Assembly: GCF_006517395.1 (NCBI RefSeq)
Contig: NZ_VDCY01000001.1
Span: forward strand, 434,001-498,000
Direction: 5' to 3'
Origin: Terrilactibacillus laevilacticus
GTDB taxonomy: Bacteria; Bacillota; Bacilli; Bacillales; Sporolactobacillaceae
DNA length: 64,000 bases
Positions 18,699 to 29,107 of the stretch are shown here, in pieces (the stretch's first letter is position 1; every line of letters begins with the position of its first letter). The notes under the pieces are model-generated. The model saw only the letters and a list, made by a program, of their open reading frames with translations. It searched no databases and was not told the origin of the DNA. The position numbers and the translations under genes were made by a program.

Positions 18699-18730
18699 AA
18701 CCTGTTTGTTCATAAGAACAAGCAGGTTTT
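18699..18730 (+). terminator. intrinsic terminator of spoVS
   Basis: AACCTGTTTGTTC pairs with GAACAAGCAGGTT (one G-T) around ATAA, then TTTT. Confidence 0.88.
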
Positions 18731-18748
18731 AGGCATGGGGAGGAAATC

Positions 18749-19675
18749 ATGTTACCTATTTTTGATGGTCATTGCGATGTCCTATTTAGACTTGATGATG
18801 ATTCAAATTTATCTTTTAATAAAGAAAATGGTTTACATAGTTCAGCTCCTTTACTACGTAAAGGCGGGGCAAAGGTTCAATGTTTTGCACTTTACATTGG
18901 TGAGAGCATTCCTGAGGAGTCTAAGTATTCAAATGTCTTACACATGGTCGATACTTTTTTCAATCAAGTTATTGAACCAAATCAGGATATGGTCCTTGTA
19001 CGAACAAAACAAGAAATTGATGAACTTCAAGACCACCAGATTGGAGCTATGCTTACGTTAGAGGGTTGTGATGCGATCGGTCATGACCTAATTAAATTGA
19101 GAACATTATATCGTTTAGGTGTCAGATCTGTAGGATTGACATGGAATCATGCTAATTCTTGCGCAGACGGAGCACTTGAACCAAGGGGTGGTGGACTAAC
19201 CCGGTTTGGCTTTGAAGTTGTACGAGAAAATAATAGCCATAAGGTTATGACCGATGTTTCTCATCTAAGTGAAAGGAGTTTTTGGGATGTCATTGAAGCA
19301 GCCAAATATCCTATTGCTTCCCATTCCAATGTTAAACGATTATGCGATCATCCTAGAAATCTAACAGACGAACAAATTACGGCTCTTTTTACTAACGATG
19401 GATTTATTGGTGTGACCTTCGTGCCAAAATTCTTAACAACCCAAGCCAAGGCTTCTATTTCGGACATACTTAGACATATTGAATATTTATGTGAACTAGG
19501 TGGTGTGAGTCACATTGGTTTTGGATCTGACTTTGACGGAATAGATGAAACACCGAAAGATATGAAAAACTATGGAGATTATCCTAAATTAGTTGGAGCA
19601 CTACTTAAACGTTACTCTGAAGAACAAGTAAAAGGCTTTCTTTTTAAGAATTTCTATGATTGCTTACCTGGATAG
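18749..19675 (+). CDS. membrane (renal-type) dipeptidase, peptidase M19
   Basis: Zn-dependent dipeptidase of the M19 family, 308 aa. The N-terminal FDGHCDVL supplies the first metal ligands. MLTLEGCDAIG, TDVSHLSERSFWDV, IASHSN and GFGSDFDGID are the remaining family blocks. Despite the family name no signal peptide or membrane segment is seen, so it is probably cytoplasmic. A GGGGAGGAAATC ribosome site precedes ATG 18749. It takes the place held by tdh-kbl in B. subtilis. Confidence 0.88.
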   Translation: MLPIFDGHCDVLFRLDDDSNLSFNKENGLHSSAPLLRKGGAKVQCFALYIGESIPEESKYSNVLHMVDTFFNQVIEPNQDMVLVRTKQEIDELQDHQIGAMLTLEGCDAIGHDLIKLRTLYRLGVRSVGLTWNHANSCADGALEPRGGGLTRFGFEVVRENNSHKVMTDVSHLSERSFWDVIEAAKYPIASHSNVKRLCDHPRNLTDEQITALFTNDGFIGVTFVPKFLTTQAKASISDILRHIEYLCELGGVSHIGFGSDFDGIDETPKDMKNYGDYPKLVGALLKRYSEEQVKGFLFKNFYDCLPG

Positions 19676-19678
19676 CCG

Positions 19679-19700
19679 TCACAAAATGATCATTTTGTGA
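19679..19700 (+). terminator. perfect palindrome after the M19 dipeptidase
   Basis: TCACAAAATGATCATTTTGTGA, a 22-base perfect palindrome right after the stop codon, is a probable weak terminator for the upstream gene. The T tract is poor. Confidence 0.5.
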
Positions 19701-19788
19701 TTGCATCTTTCCCTGTTTTTTTCTAATAAATGAGGTACAATAAAGATGAGTATTTGGAGAAATTTGATATCAGGAAGGGTGCATTCAT

Positions 19789-20247
19789 ATGAAAGTTAAG
19801 GAAATCATGATTGAAGACGTCTTAATGATTGACAAAAATGAAAGCGTAACCAATTTAATGAAATGCCTTACAGAAAATAAAATAGGAGGCGTCCCTGTCG
19901 TCGATGAGGATCACCATTTGCTTGGGATGATCAGTGATGGAGATGTTATTCGTGCCTTATCGCCAAAAGAACAAAATATATTTGATTTCTATTCATTAAT
20001 CGTTCTGGTTGAAAAACCTGAGTTAAAAGAGCGAATTAGAAGATTTCTTGAGAAATCAGTTGAACAAGTCATGACAAAAAGAAAAATTGAGGTTGTCAAA
20101 CCAGAAGACAGCCTTCAAGATATATTGAATATTCTATCACATCATCATTTTAAAAAGATCCCTGTCATTAATAACGACAATAAAGTGGTTGGTGTTGTAA
20201 GTAGAGGGGACGTTATTCGCTATATTACAAAGCAAATGCTGGAATAG
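19789..20247 (+). CDS. tandem CBS-domain protein
   Basis: 152-aa protein made of two CBS motifs (about 1-65 and 90-152), each with the GV(P/S)VVD...GxxSxGDVI pattern (LGMISDGDVIRAL; VGVVSRGDVIRYI). Stand-alone CBS pairs sense adenine nucleotides. No catalytic domain is attached and the partner is unknown. AGGAAGGGTG precedes ATG 19789. Confidence 0.85.
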   Translation: MKVKEIMIEDVLMIDKNESVTNLMKCLTENKIGGVPVVDEDHHLLGMISDGDVIRALSPKEQNIFDFYSLIVLVEKPELKERIRRFLEKSVEQVMTKRKIEVVKPEDSLQDILNILSHHHFKKIPVINNDNKVVGVVSRGDVIRYITKQMLE

Positions 20248-20261
20248 ATCGTGTTCTATAT

Positions 20262-20298
20262 AAAGGACGTAAGGGTAAAATTCCTTGCGTCCTTTTTC
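20262..20298 (+). terminator. intrinsic terminator after the CBS gene
   Basis: AAAGGACGTAAGG pairs with CCTTGCGTCCTTT (one G-T), followed by T residues. Confidence 0.88.
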
Positions 20299-20456
20299 AT
20301 TTCACATAAAAGTACCGATTCCTTCATGCATTATATTATTTAAAAAAACCAATATAGGGAGCGCTCTTAGACATCTATTATCTTTTCTAATTCAATCCCT
20401 TTTGTTATACTAAGAAGGATTTGTTATCTCTAAACAAGAGTTTTATAGCTCGTTTT

Positions 20457-20465
20457 TTTGTCGAA
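20457..20465 (+). promoter_or_regulatory. Spo0A box upstream of miaB-ymcA
   Basis: TTTGTCGAA is a perfect match to the Spo0A binding box. It lies about 150 bases before miaB in a 367-base gene-free gap. Apart from the CBS terminator and this box, nothing else was recognised in 20248-20614. Confidence 0.45.
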
Positions 20466-20614
20466 AATAATAGTGAAGTTTGATTTGAACATGGGTTTCT
20501 GAACCGTTTGGTCAACTCATGTAATCTTTTATAAATACTAACCTTTGATAATATCAAACACATGACTTACGATAAAAACAGAGAATCAAACAAAACAAAA
20601 AGGAGGCCCTTTTC

Positions 20615-22123
20615 GTGTCTGAAAATAAAAAAGAGGTAAAACAAGAAAAAGACTACTCGAAATACTTTCAATCGACTTTTAAAGCTCCTTCGTTAAAAGA
20701 GGCAAGAAGGCGCCGTAAAAATACAATTCAATATTTGAATGATTTTAGTATTCCTGAAGATATGAAGTCAATTGGTCAAGGAAAGCAGTTTATGATTCAA
20801 ACGTATGGCTGTCAAATGAACGAACATGATACAGAAGTCATGGCGGGCATTTTATCGGAAATGGGCTATACGGCAACAGAAAATCCTGAAGTTGCTGACG
20901 TCATTCTTCTCAATACATGTGCCATCCGTGAGAATGCTGAGAATCGAGTGTTCGGAGAAATCGGTCATTTAAAAACGATGAAACGGGATCGACCTGATTT
21001 TATTTTGGGTATTTGCGGATGCATGGCTCAAGAAGAATCCGTTATCAATACCATTTTACAAAAACACCCACAAGTGGATCTCATCTTTGGTACACACAAT
21101 ATACATCGCCTGCCACAACTTCTTAAAGAAGCTTTATTTAGCAAAGAAATGGTCATGGAAGTCTGGTCAAAAGAAGGCGATATTGTTGAAAACTTGCCTA
21201 AAGTTAGAAATGGAAATATTCGTGGCTGGGTGAACATCATGTATGGATGTGATAAATTCTGTACATACTGTATCGTTCCCTATACACGAGGAAAAGAACG
21301 GAGCCGACATCCTAAAGAGATCATCGAAGAAGTTCGTTCACTTGCAAGACAAGGCTATAAAGAAATCACATTGCTTGGTCAAAATGTCAATGCTTATGGG
21401 AAAGATCTTAAAGAACTAGAAAACTATGGTCTTGGCGATCTTATGGACGAGATTCGTAAAATTGATATTCCACGCGTTCGATTTACGACAAGTCATCCAC
21501 GTGATTTTGATGATCGCCTTATTGAAGTGTTGGCGAAAGGTGGAAACTTAGTCGAACACATACATTTGCCTGTACAATCTGGAAATAGTGATATATTAAA
21601 AATAATGGGCCGAAGCTATACAAGAGAACGTTATCTTGAATTGTTCCACAAAATTAAGAAGGCAATTCCACATGCCTCATTTACGACTGACATTATTGTT
21701 GGTTTTCCAAATGAAACGGATGAGCAATTTGAAGACACCATGTCTCTTGTAAAGGAATGTGAATTTGACGGCGCCTACACATTTATTTATTCACCACGCG
21801 CGGGTACACCAGCGGCAAAAATGGAAGACAATATACCGATGGAAGTGAAGAAGGAACGTCTCCATCGGTTAAATAAACTTGTTAATGAATTTGCGTTGAA
21901 AAAAAATAGTCAATTATACGGTGAAGTTGTCGAAGTTCTTGTAGAAGGAACAAGTAAGAAAAACTCTGACGTCCTTAGTGGTCATACGAGAACGAATAAA
22001 GTTGTCAACTTCCGTGGACCAAAATCTTTAATTGGTGAATTGGTCAATGTTCGTATCACAGAAACGAAAACATGGTCTTTAACAGGTGAAATGGTGAAAG
22101 AAGCGAGTGTTGTAAACGAATGA
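20615..22123 (+). CDS. miaB: tRNA-2-methylthio-N6-dimethylallyladenosine synthase
   Basis: Radical-SAM methylthiotransferase (502 aa) that modifies A37 of tRNAs reading U-starting codons, acting after MiaA (29108). The N-terminal UPF0004 domain has cluster cysteines in [18 protein letters not shown] and GICGCMAQ. The radical-SAM motif is [15 protein letters not shown]-terminal TRAM domain ends the protein. Start is GTG 20615 behind AAGGAGG. It overlaps ymcA by four bases. Confidence 0.96.
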   Translation: MSENKKEVKQEKDYSKYFQSTFKAPSLKEARRRRKNTIQYLNDFSIPEDMKSIGQGKQFMIQTYGCQMNEHDTEVMAGILSEMGYTATENPEVADVILLNTCAIRENAENRVFGEIGHLKTMKRDRPDFILGICGCMAQEESVINTILQKHPQVDLIFGTHNIHRLPQLLKEALFSKEMVMEVWSKEGDIVENLPKVRNGNIRGWVNIMYGCDKFCTYCIVPYTRGKERSRHPKEIIEEVRSLARQGYKEITLLGQNVNAYGKDLKELENYGLGDLMDEIRKIDIPRVRFTTSHPRDFDDRLIEVLAKGGNLVEHIHLPVQSGNSDILKIMGRSYTRERYLELFHKIKKAIPHASFTTDIIVGFPNETDEQFEDTMSLVKECEFDGAYTFIYSPRAGTPAAKMEDNIPMEVKKERLHRLNKLVNEFALKKNSQLYGEVVEVLVEGTSKKNSDVLSGHTRTNKVVNFRGPKSLIGELVNVRITETKTWSLTGEMVKEASVVNE

Positions 22124-22506
22124 CGCTTTATTCAAAAGAGGATATCCTGAAAAAGGCAGAAGCCATTGCAGACAAGATTGGAAAAATGGAATTGGTTGAA
22201 ATCTACCGTCAAGCAGAGCAAAAAATTGATAAAAATAAAAAAGTTCAAGACCTCATTGCTCAAATTAAAAGACTACAAAAAGAATCTGTTAATCTCCAAC
22301 ATTTTCAAAAGCATGAGGCGTATAAACAAAATGAAGCCAAAATAGAAGCCTTAAATCAAGAGTTGAATAGCATTCCTATTGTTCAATCCTTTAGACAATA
22401 TCAAGAGGAAGTGAATGATTTACTGCAATTCGTAACAAGTGATTTGTCTCAGAAGGTATTAAAAACCTTAGAGCAGACTGAATCACCCAACAGTTTTGAT
22501 AAATAA
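22120..22506 (+). CDS. ymcA: RicA/YmcA, YlbF-YmcA family regulator
   Basis: Helical 128-aa protein of the YlbF/YmcA family. With YlbF and YaaT it forms the Y-complex (RicAFT) that supports Spo0A phosphorylation and RNase Y-dependent mRNA maturation. The sequence is largely charged coiled coil. It starts in the miaB stop (ATGA, 22120), so is translationally coupled. The 5' neighbourhood holds a Spo0A box, and rny is in the same window. Confidence 0.9.
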   Translation: MTLYSKEDILKKAEAIADKIGKMELVEIYRQAEQKIDKNKKVQDLIAQIKRLQKESVNLQHFQKHEAYKQNEAKIEALNQELNSIPIVQSFRQYQEEVNDLLQFVTSDLSQKVLKTLEQTESPNSFDK

Positions 22507-22526
22507 ATGTTAGATTTAAAAATTAA

Positions 22527-22684
22527 ATGCCTGTTCAAAATGTGACAAATTAGAAGCAAGAAGGCTAAGAGCGGCGTCAGTTCCTGAGGACCGGAATGTA
22601 GGTTTTTACTACATGAGGACCGGAATAAACAAGCGGGCGCCGAGATTCGCAGCTTATTATTTGGTGACTTTTTGAACAACCTCT
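22527..22684 (-). repeat. MITE-like dispersed repeat, copy C
   Basis: Complete copy in reverse orientation. On the minus strand it begins AGGTTGTTCAAAAAGTCACC, continues with CTGCGAATCTCGGCGCCCGC, and has two CCGGTCCTC blocks separated by a small hairpin. It ends with ATTTGTCACATTTTGAACA. The terminal inverted repeats are about 19 bases. It occupies the ymcA-cotE gap. A short minus-strand reading frame over it is not a gene. Confidence 0.82.
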
Positions 22685-22862
22685 TAAAGGGCTTATCCAA
22701 CAAAAAGACATAGAATAATCAATCTAAAACAGCACCTCTTTTATCTTTCTTCATACTCTGTGATTAAAAGGAATGAGCGGGCGAATATCTTTATTTTTTC
22801 AATCACACTAGTTATTCGTCCAGCATAACATGACAGAGAAGATGGTAAAGGAGGTTTGACTC

Positions 22863-23408
22863 TTGTCAGAACATGCTTATAGAGAAATTATAACCAAGGC
22901 GATCTGTGGAAGAGGGAAAAAATTCAACCAAACAGCACATGCAATCTCACCAACACATAAACCTTCAAGTATTCTTGGTTGCTGGGTTATCAATCATAAG
23001 TTCAAAACTAGCTACCAAAAAGACGTTGTTGTGGTTGAAGGAACGTATGACATTAACATTTGGTATTCTTTCAATGAGAACTCCAAAACAGAGGTTGTAA
23101 GTGAAACAGTTTCTTATAAAGATATTGTTCCGCTAACCTTAAGAGATAAGAAAGTGATCTCAAACAAAATGGATGTAACTTGCAAAGCGCTACAAGAACC
23201 TAATTGTTTGGAAGCTAATATTTCTCCAAACGGATCAAAAATTGTTGCTCAAGTGGAAAGAGAATTTCTCGTTGAAGTCATTGGTGAAACAAAAGTAAAA
23301 GTTCAAGTTGAAGATGAGGGGCTTTGGGAAGATACTGATTTAGAAGAAGACATTGATATTGAAGACTCTCTAAAAGACTTGGATTCTGAATTTCTTGAAA
23401 AAGAATAA
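22863..23408 (+). CDS. cotE: outer spore coat morphogenetic protein CotE
   Basis: 181-aa CotE homologue (REIITKAICGRGKKFNQTAH...), which directs assembly of the outer spore coat in the mother cell. The strongly acidic C-terminal tail (DEGLWEDTDLEEDIDIED...) is typical and mediates coat-protein contacts. The start is TTG 22863, preceded by AAGGAGG. It sits between ymcA and mutS as in B. subtilis. Confidence 0.94.
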   Translation: MSEHAYREIITKAICGRGKKFNQTAHAISPTHKPSSILGCWVINHKFKTSYQKDVVVVEGTYDINIWYSFNENSKTEVVSETVSYKDIVPLTLRDKKVISNKMDVTCKALQEPNCLEANISPNGSKIVAQVEREFLVEVIGETKVKVQVEDEGLWEDTDLEEDIDIEDSLKDLDSEFLEKE

Positions 23409-23417
23409 CAGCTAGGA

Positions 23418-23452
23418 GGAGAAGAAGAAATTCTTCTCCATTTATTTTAATT
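23418..23452 (+). terminator. intrinsic terminator of cotE
   Basis: GGAGAAGAA pairs with TTCTTCTCC around GAAA, followed by a T-rich run. Confidence 0.8.
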
Positions 23453-23601
23453 TTAAATCACAAAAATGATAAAGGTTGTATGATTCTATCTACCGTTATT
23501 TAAGTTGTCGTTGCTCTAAGAGTATGTCTCATACAAAGATGAGATATGGTATAATACATACTTAAGAAGATCTAGATTTAGATTTAGGAGCGACGATTTA
23601 C

Positions 23602-26247
23602 ATGGCTTACACCCCTATGATTCAACAATATTTAAAGGTAAAAGCAGACTATAAAGATGCTTTTTTGTTTTTTCGATTAGGTGACTTCTATGAAATGTTC
23701 TTTGAGGATGCCTTAAAAGCAGCCAAAGAATTAGAAATAGCCCTAACTGCACGTGATGGAGGAGTAAAAGAAAAAATACCCATGTGCGGGGTACCCTACC
23801 ATGCAGCCAAACAATATATTAAAGTTTTAATCGAAAAAGGATATAAAGTTGCGATATGTGAACAAGTAGAAGATCCAAAAACCGCAAAAGGCGTCGTTAA
23901 ACGAGAAGTCATTCAAGTTATCACGCCAGGTACGATAATGGATGATCAGTCATTAAAGCCGAAACAAAATAACTATCTTGCTTCCATTACACAAACGGAT
24001 GCAAAGCAAATAGGTTTTGTTATCAGTGATCTAACTACTGGAGAGATCCGTGTGACTCTTCTACAAGATTTTGACTCATTGCGTCAAGAAATTTTAATTT
24101 ATGGAATCAAAGAATTAATCGTAGCACCAGAGGAGGACCAAGACTTGACTCGGGATCTCCATCTCCATTTGGATGTGACTCTTTCTTATGAAAATAACGT
24201 CGCGGTTCCAACTTCCTTAGAACATCTGATTAAACCTTTGTCTCAAGTTATTCTAAAGGAAACGGTGTCAAGATTATTAAACTATTTAATACGCACACAA
24301 AAGCGTTCACTTGATCACTTACAAAAAGCTGAGCATTATTATGTGAATGATGCCATGCTCATTGATAGTAACTCGAAACGAAACCTAGAACTTACAAAAA
24401 CCATACGTGATCATAATACTTATGGTTCCCTTGTTTGGCTCTTAGATGAAACAAAGACGGCCATGGGTGGACGGAAATTAAAACAATGGATTGATAAACC
24501 TTTATTGAACCAAGATGAGATAGAGGAGAGACTTTCATGTGTTGAAGCATTAATCAAACATTTCTTTGAACGAGATGCAATTCGAGAAGCCCTTGATAAC
24601 GTATATGATATGGAGCGGCTCGTAGGTCGCGTTTCCTTTGGAAATGTGAATCCTCGTGAATTGGTTCAATTAAAACGATCACTTCACGAAATACCAGCAC
24701 TAAAAGATATTTTGAAAAATGTCGATGAACAAAGTTTAAAGACTTTAGGTGAAAATATGGATCCATGTAAAGACGTCTTTGAGCTTATTCAGCAAGCGAT
24801 ATCCGATGAACCTCCTTTATCGGTAGCAGAGGGAAATATTATACGTGATGGTTATAATGAAACCCTTGATCAATACCGGCATATCTGCAGGAATGGGAAA
24901 CAATGGATTTCTGAACTTGAACGAAAAGAAAGAGAAACAACGGGAATTAAATCACTAAAAATTGGATACAACAAAGTTTTCGGTTATTATATTGAAGTGA
25001 CAAAAGCAAATATTAAATATCTTCCAGATGGGCTTTATGAAAGAAAGCAGACGCTGGCTAATGCTGAACGTTATATTACTCCAGAACTAAAAGAAAAAGA
25101 AAGACTTATATTGGAAGCAGAAAGCAATCAGATCGACTTAGAATATACACTGTTTTCAGAGTTGAGACAAAAAGTAAAGACCTTTACTAGTCGACTTCAG
25201 AAATTAGCTAAATTTATTAGTCATCTTGATGTTCTGCAAAGTTTTGCCGTTGTAAGTGAAACGAATCGTTATGTTAGACCGCATTTTTCTCATGATCGAA
25301 CGTTAAACATTGAAGAGTGCCGTCATCCTGTCATTGAAAAAGTGATGAAAAATAATGAGTTTGTGGCTAATGACATCGTAATGGAAGAAGATTGTCAAAT
25401 TCTTTTAATTACGGGACCCAATATGGGAGGAAAAAGTACGTTTATGCGGCAAACGGCGCTTTGTGTAATTATGGCGCAAATTGGATGCTTTGTTCCGGCC
25501 ACAAAGGCGACATTGCCGATCTTTGATCAGATTTTTACGCGGATAGGTGCGACGGATGATCTTGTTTCTGGTCAAAGTACCTTTATGATGGAAATGCTAG
25601 AAGCACAGTATGCGTTAACACATGCTACGCAGGATAGTCTTATTCTTTTAGATGAAATTGGACGTGGAACGTCTACTTATGACGGTATTGCACTAGCACA
25701 AGCCATCGTTGAGCATATCCATCATCATATTTCTTGTAAAACATTATTTTCTACACATTATCATGAACTGACTTTTCTAGATCAAACGTTGCCAAAACTT
25801 GAAAATGTTCATGTTCAAGCGGTTGAAGAGAACGGACATGTCGTGTTTCTCCATAAAGTTAAGCGTGGACAAGCTGATAAAAGTTATGGTATTCATGTTG
25901 CTGAACTTGCTGGTCTCCCGCACTCATTATTAAATCGAGCAACCACGATACTCGCGGATTTGGAAGAAAAAAAACCCGATAAAATAGTGAATGAGAGCCG
26001 GGAAGAATTTAAATCAGATGTGGACAGAAACGAAGAAACGGCAGTAACAATTGAACAAAATCATGCTGAAACTAGGTCCGAGCAACTTAACTTCTTTCCC
26101 GATCAAGCGACGTCGGAGCAACAAAATAAAGGTTACTCAAAGAAAGAAGAAGATGTCCTTCAAGCTCTTAAAAATCTTGAATTAATGATGATGACGCCGA
26201 TGGATGCCATGAATCAATTATTTTTATTACAAAAGAAATTGAAATAA
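23602..26247 (+). CDS. mutS: DNA mismatch repair protein MutS
   Basis: Mismatch-recognition ATPase (881 aa). The N-terminal mismatch-binding motif FFRLGDFYEMF supplies the Phe and Glu that probe the base pair. The ATPase shows GPNMGGKST (Walker A), LLDEIGRGTSTYDG (Walker B/D-loop) and THYHEL. The C-terminal region has a charged linker and a helical tail for oligomerisation or clamp binding. A TATAAT sits about 50 bases upstream. It is followed by mutL after 62 bases. Confidence 0.96.
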   Translation: MAYTPMIQQYLKVKADYKDAFLFFRLGDFYEMFFEDALKAAKELEIALTARDGGVKEKIPMCGVPYHAAKQYIKVLIEKGYKVAICEQVEDPKTAKGVVKREVIQVITPGTIMDDQSLKPKQNNYLASITQTDAKQIGFVISDLTTGEIRVTLLQDFDSLRQEILIYGIKELIVAPEEDQDLTRDLHLHLDVTLSYENNVAVPTSLEHLIKPLSQVILKETVSRLLNYLIRTQKRSLDHLQKAEHYYVNDAMLIDSNSKRNLELTKTIRDHNTYGSLVWLLDETKTAMGGRKLKQWIDKPLLNQDEIEERLSCVEALIKHFFERDAIREALDNVYDMERLVGRVSFGNVNPRELVQLKRSLHEIPALKDILKNVDEQSLKTLGENMDPCKDVFELIQQAISDEPPLSVAEGNIIRDGYNETLDQYRHICRNGKQWISELERKERETTGIKSLKIGYNKVFGYYIEVTKANIKYLPDGLYERKQTLANAERYITPELKEKERLILEAESNQIDLEYTLFSELRQKVKTFTSRLQKLAKFISHLDVLQSFAVVSETNRYVRPHFSHDRTLNIEECRHPVIEKVMKNNEFVANDIVMEEDCQILLITGPNMGGKSTFMRQTALCVIMAQIGCFVPATKATLPIFDQIFTRIGATDDLVSGQSTFMMEMLEAQYALTHATQDSLILLDEIGRGTSTYDGIALAQAIVEHIHHHISCKTLFSTHYHELTFLDQTLPKLENVHVQAVEENGHVVFLHKVKRGQADKSYGIHVAELAGLPHSLLNRATTILADLEEKKPDKIVNESREEFKSDVDRNEETAVTIEQNHAETRSEQLNFFPDQATSEQQNKGYSKKEEDVLQALKNLELMMMTPMDAMNQLFLLQKKLK

Positions 26248-26309
26248 ACGATGATATAAACGTGGCAACCCGTTCGTAACAAAATGAATAATCAGTCAGG
26301 GGAGTGATT

Positions 26310-28223
26310 ATGTTGGGAATCATCAAACGACTGAGTGAACCACTAGCAAACAAAATTGCTGCAGGAGAAGTGGTAGAGCGACCTGCTTCGATAATCAAAG
26401 AACTTGTTGAGAATGCGATTGATGCTAAAGCAACAGTGATTGAGGTTGAAGTTGAAGAAGGCGGTCTCAAGAAAATAAGAATCGCTGATAATGGTCATGG
26501 TTTTGCTCCAGAAGATTGTGAAATTGCATTTGAACGACATGCTACGAGTAAAATATACCATGAATCGGATCTTTTTCATATTCGATCGCTAGGATTTCGA
26601 GGAGAAGCTCTTCCAAGTATTGCATCAGTCTCGTACCTAGATCTCGTAACGTCAACTGGGGAGGGGCCTGGCACACACCTTAAATTAGAAGGTGGGCGTG
26701 TGATTGAAAAGAACCATGCCCAAAGTCGAAAAGGAAGTATTATTACTGTCACTCATCTATTTTATAATACACCGGCAAGATTAAAATATTTAAAAACCAT
26801 TCATACCGAACTTGGTAAAATCACAGATATGATGAATCGGCTGGCTTTAAGCTACCCGAATACGAGATTCACCTTAAAGCATAATGATAAGTTACTATTC
26901 CAAACAAATGGTAGTGGTGACTTAGCTCAAGTTTTGGCCGCTATATATGGAATTCAAACAGCTAGAAAAACATTGCCTTTTAAAGGGGAATCACTTGATT
27001 TTAAAATTCATGGTTTACTTGTTAAACCTGAACTTACTCGTGCAGGGCGTCAATATGTCTATATCTTCATTAATGGAAGATACATTAAGAACTTCCGCCT
27101 TTTTAATGCGATAACGAATGGCTATCATACACTTTTACCGATCGGTCGAAATCCTATCGCAATTTTGCACATTACAATGGATCCAACGTTAGTTGATGTG
27201 AACGTCCATCCAGCAAAACTCGAAGCGCGGATAAGTAAAGAAAATGAACTATGTGAGTTAATCGAAAATACCGTCAGAGCCCGTTTTCACCAAGAGAATC
27301 TTATACCTGAGGTACCAAAAAAAGAAAGAAAAGAAAAGGTAATCTCAAAGCAACAGTTTTTAAAATTTGAAGACGTTAACTCAAATACAGAACAATCAAT
27401 GGAGACGACATTCAGTGACAAAGATACGTTTGAAATAGAAGTTAAGGATATCCAAAAAAATCCAAATTCTAGTCGTCTCCAAGACCCACTTTATTCAGAA
27501 TCCTTACCATCAGAGGTGCATGAAGAAACATTAGAAATTGAGCAAGTAAATGAAGTAAAAAACGATGTAGATGTTGAAAATGACTGGAGAACTTTGGATA
27601 AGAGTCCAATAGAACCGTCGAAGGAAGAGGAGATTTCTTCACGAATTCCCAAACTGTATCCAATTGGTCAAATGCACGGGACTTATATCCTCGCCCAAAA
27701 TGAAGAGGGACTTTATATTATAGATCAACATGCAGCACAAGAAAGAATCAAGTATGAATTTTTTCGTGAGAAGGTAGGACAGACCACGAAAGAAGTACAA
27801 GAACTCCTTGTTCCTTTAACTTTTGAATTTACTGCAGCTGAATATGCAACCATTCATGAGTATAAACATTATCTTGAAGACATTGGATTATATTTTGAAG
27901 AGTTTGGACAACACACGTTGATCGTGCGATCACATCCAAGGTGGTTTCCTAAAGGAAAAGAAAAAGAGACAATAGAGGACATTGTGCATCAGTTAATACA
28001 AGAACGTCATATTTCAATAAAAAATCTACGGGAGTCTCTTGCTATTATGATGTCTTGTAAAGGGTCAATTAAAGCGAATCGCTATTTAAGAGATGATGAA
28101 ATAGAAGCTTTGCTTGATCAATTGAGGCAAGCTTCAGATCCGTTCACTTGTCCACATGGTCGTCCGGTCATTATTAAATTCTCCACCTATGAAATGGAAA
28201 AAATGTTTAAACGTGTGATGTAA
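26310..28223 (+). CDS. mutL: DNA mismatch repair protein MutL
   Basis: GHKL-ATPase mismatch-repair factor, 637 aa. N-terminal motifs are [15 protein letters not shown] and [11 protein letters not shown] variable acidic linker covers about 330-440. The C-terminal endonuclease domain has [24 protein letters not shown] and CPHGRPV, the metal-site motifs of species without MutH. ATG 26310 is preferred over GTG 26304, which overlaps the GGGGAGTG ribosome site. Confidence 0.95.
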   Translation: MLGIIKRLSEPLANKIAAGEVVERPASIIKELVENAIDAKATVIEVEVEEGGLKKIRIADNGHGFAPEDCEIAFERHATSKIYHESDLFHIRSLGFRGEALPSIASVSYLDLVTSTGEGPGTHLKLEGGRVIEKNHAQSRKGSIITVTHLFYNTPARLKYLKTIHTELGKITDMMNRLALSYPNTRFTLKHNDKLLFQTNGSGDLAQVLAAIYGIQTARKTLPFKGESLDFKIHGLLVKPELTRAGRQYVYIFINGRYIKNFRLFNAITNGYHTLLPIGRNPIAILHITMDPTLVDVNVHPAKLEARISKENELCELIENTVRARFHQENLIPEVPKKERKEKVISKQQFLKFEDVNSNTEQSMETTFSDKDTFEIEVKDIQKNPNSSRLQDPLYSESLPSEVHEETLEIEQVNEVKNDVDVENDWRTLDKSPIEPSKEEEISSRIPKLYPIGQMHGTYILAQNEEGLYIIDQHAAQERIKYEFFREKVGQTTKEVQELLVPLTFEFTAAEYATIHEYKHYLEDIGLYFEEFGQHTLIVRSHPRWFPKGKEKETIEDIVHQLIQERHISIKNLRESLAIMMSCKGSIKANRYLRDDEIEALLDQLRQASDPFTCPHGRPVIIKFSTYEMEKMFKRVM

Positions 28224-28242
28224 AATGATTAATTACATTAAC

Positions 28243-28434
28243 CTAATAAAAGAAAAGGTGGGTAATTTCATATCCACATATTAAGAAAAGGAGACTCAGA
28301 AAAAAGCTGAGTGAAGACAGACAAACGGCTTTATCGACTTTACTAAGTTTAGATTTCTTTAGTGCCTTGTTTACAAAGTAAAGAATACCTATGATAATCA
28401 GTGCACTAATAATAATAGAAATTAATAGGATCAC
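28243..28434 (-). CDS. small two-helix membrane protein, unknown function
   Basis: 63-aa minus-strand gene starting at GTG 28434 directly behind a strong AGGAGGGAG ribosome site. The longer frame to 28485 runs through that site and is not used. It has two hydrophobic helices (about 2-22 and 40-58) separated by a basic KKSKLSKVDK loop, so is a likely hairpin membrane protein. It converges with mutL. No family was recognised. Confidence 0.6.
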   Translation of the reverse strand: MILLISIIISALIIIGILYFVNKALKKSKLSKVDKAVCLSSLSFFLSLLFLICGYEITHLFFY

Positions 28435-28677
28435 TTGACTCCCTCCTCTATTATAGAATTTGCAAATGAAAGAGAAGATATTCATGAATGATCAATTTTA
28501 TAATCCAGTTTATTAACAATATCAAATTAAAAAACAAATAAAATAATGGAAAAACTCTAAATTTAATGTTAATATCAATTTGTGATTGGTCACACAATAT
28601 GTTACCAAGCACATTGCATATACATAGCATGTAGAAACAGTAACCTCTTTTTTGTTGGGAAGGGCAAGAATTTAGAG

Positions 28678-28851
28678 GTGAGTGTTATTACTTTTTATGA
28701 AAAATTACCAAATGATGTTTTAATTCAGTTTTATTTTGAAATCAAAAATAATATTGACAAAGGTATATTATCAGAAGCTATGTATCAAGAATTAGAATTA
28801 ATCAAGGATGCTGCATTAAAAAGAGGGTTAACGATTTTAGAAAAACATTAA
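28678..28851 (+). CDS. small helical protein, possibly Sda-like (uncertain)
   Basis: 57-aa frame from GTG 28678 with GGAAGGG about 13 bases upstream: VSVITFYEKLPNDVLIQFYF, then a charged helix ending in EKH. The LxxDVLIxxYxxI...ELELIKDAALKRG pattern weakly recalls Sda (sporulation kinase inhibitor, LSDELLIESY...EIKRR), but with an insertion. I would not assign it. A hairpin follows at 28867-28899 without a T tract. The gap from there to miaA holds nothing else recognisable. Confidence 0.45.
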   Translation: MSVITFYEKLPNDVLIQFYFEIKNNIDKGILSEAMYQELELIKDAALKRGLTILEKH

Positions 28852-29107
28852 ATGTAATTTAATTTCTTGCCGTTCTCACAAAAAAGGGAGCGGTAAGAAA
28901 CTAAAGCGTATACAGTAAACGCTTTTATGTTTTAGAGTGATAAAGAAATTTTATATCAATACAAGAAAATATAATATTACATATTATTCCGGGCCGTTTA
29001 AAGAATATATTTAGTATTTATAGCGAATATATAGATAAATATATACCTATTGGATATCATGTTTAATATAACTATAAGATAGCTGATTTAATAAGAAAGG
29101 AATCAGA

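Noticed and set aside
18735-19061. 108-codon frame at the start of the M19 dipeptidase
   Set aside because: Alternative frame over the real gene, which has the ribosome site and metal-binding motifs.
22449-22703. 84-codon minus-strand frame between ymcA and cotE
   Set aside because: Generated by repeat copy C and the antisense of the ymcA end; no ribosome site.
22690-22860. sigma-E or sigma-K promoter for cotE
   Set aside because: Partial matches (CATACTCT, CATAACATG) lack a properly spaced -35; not reported as a feature.
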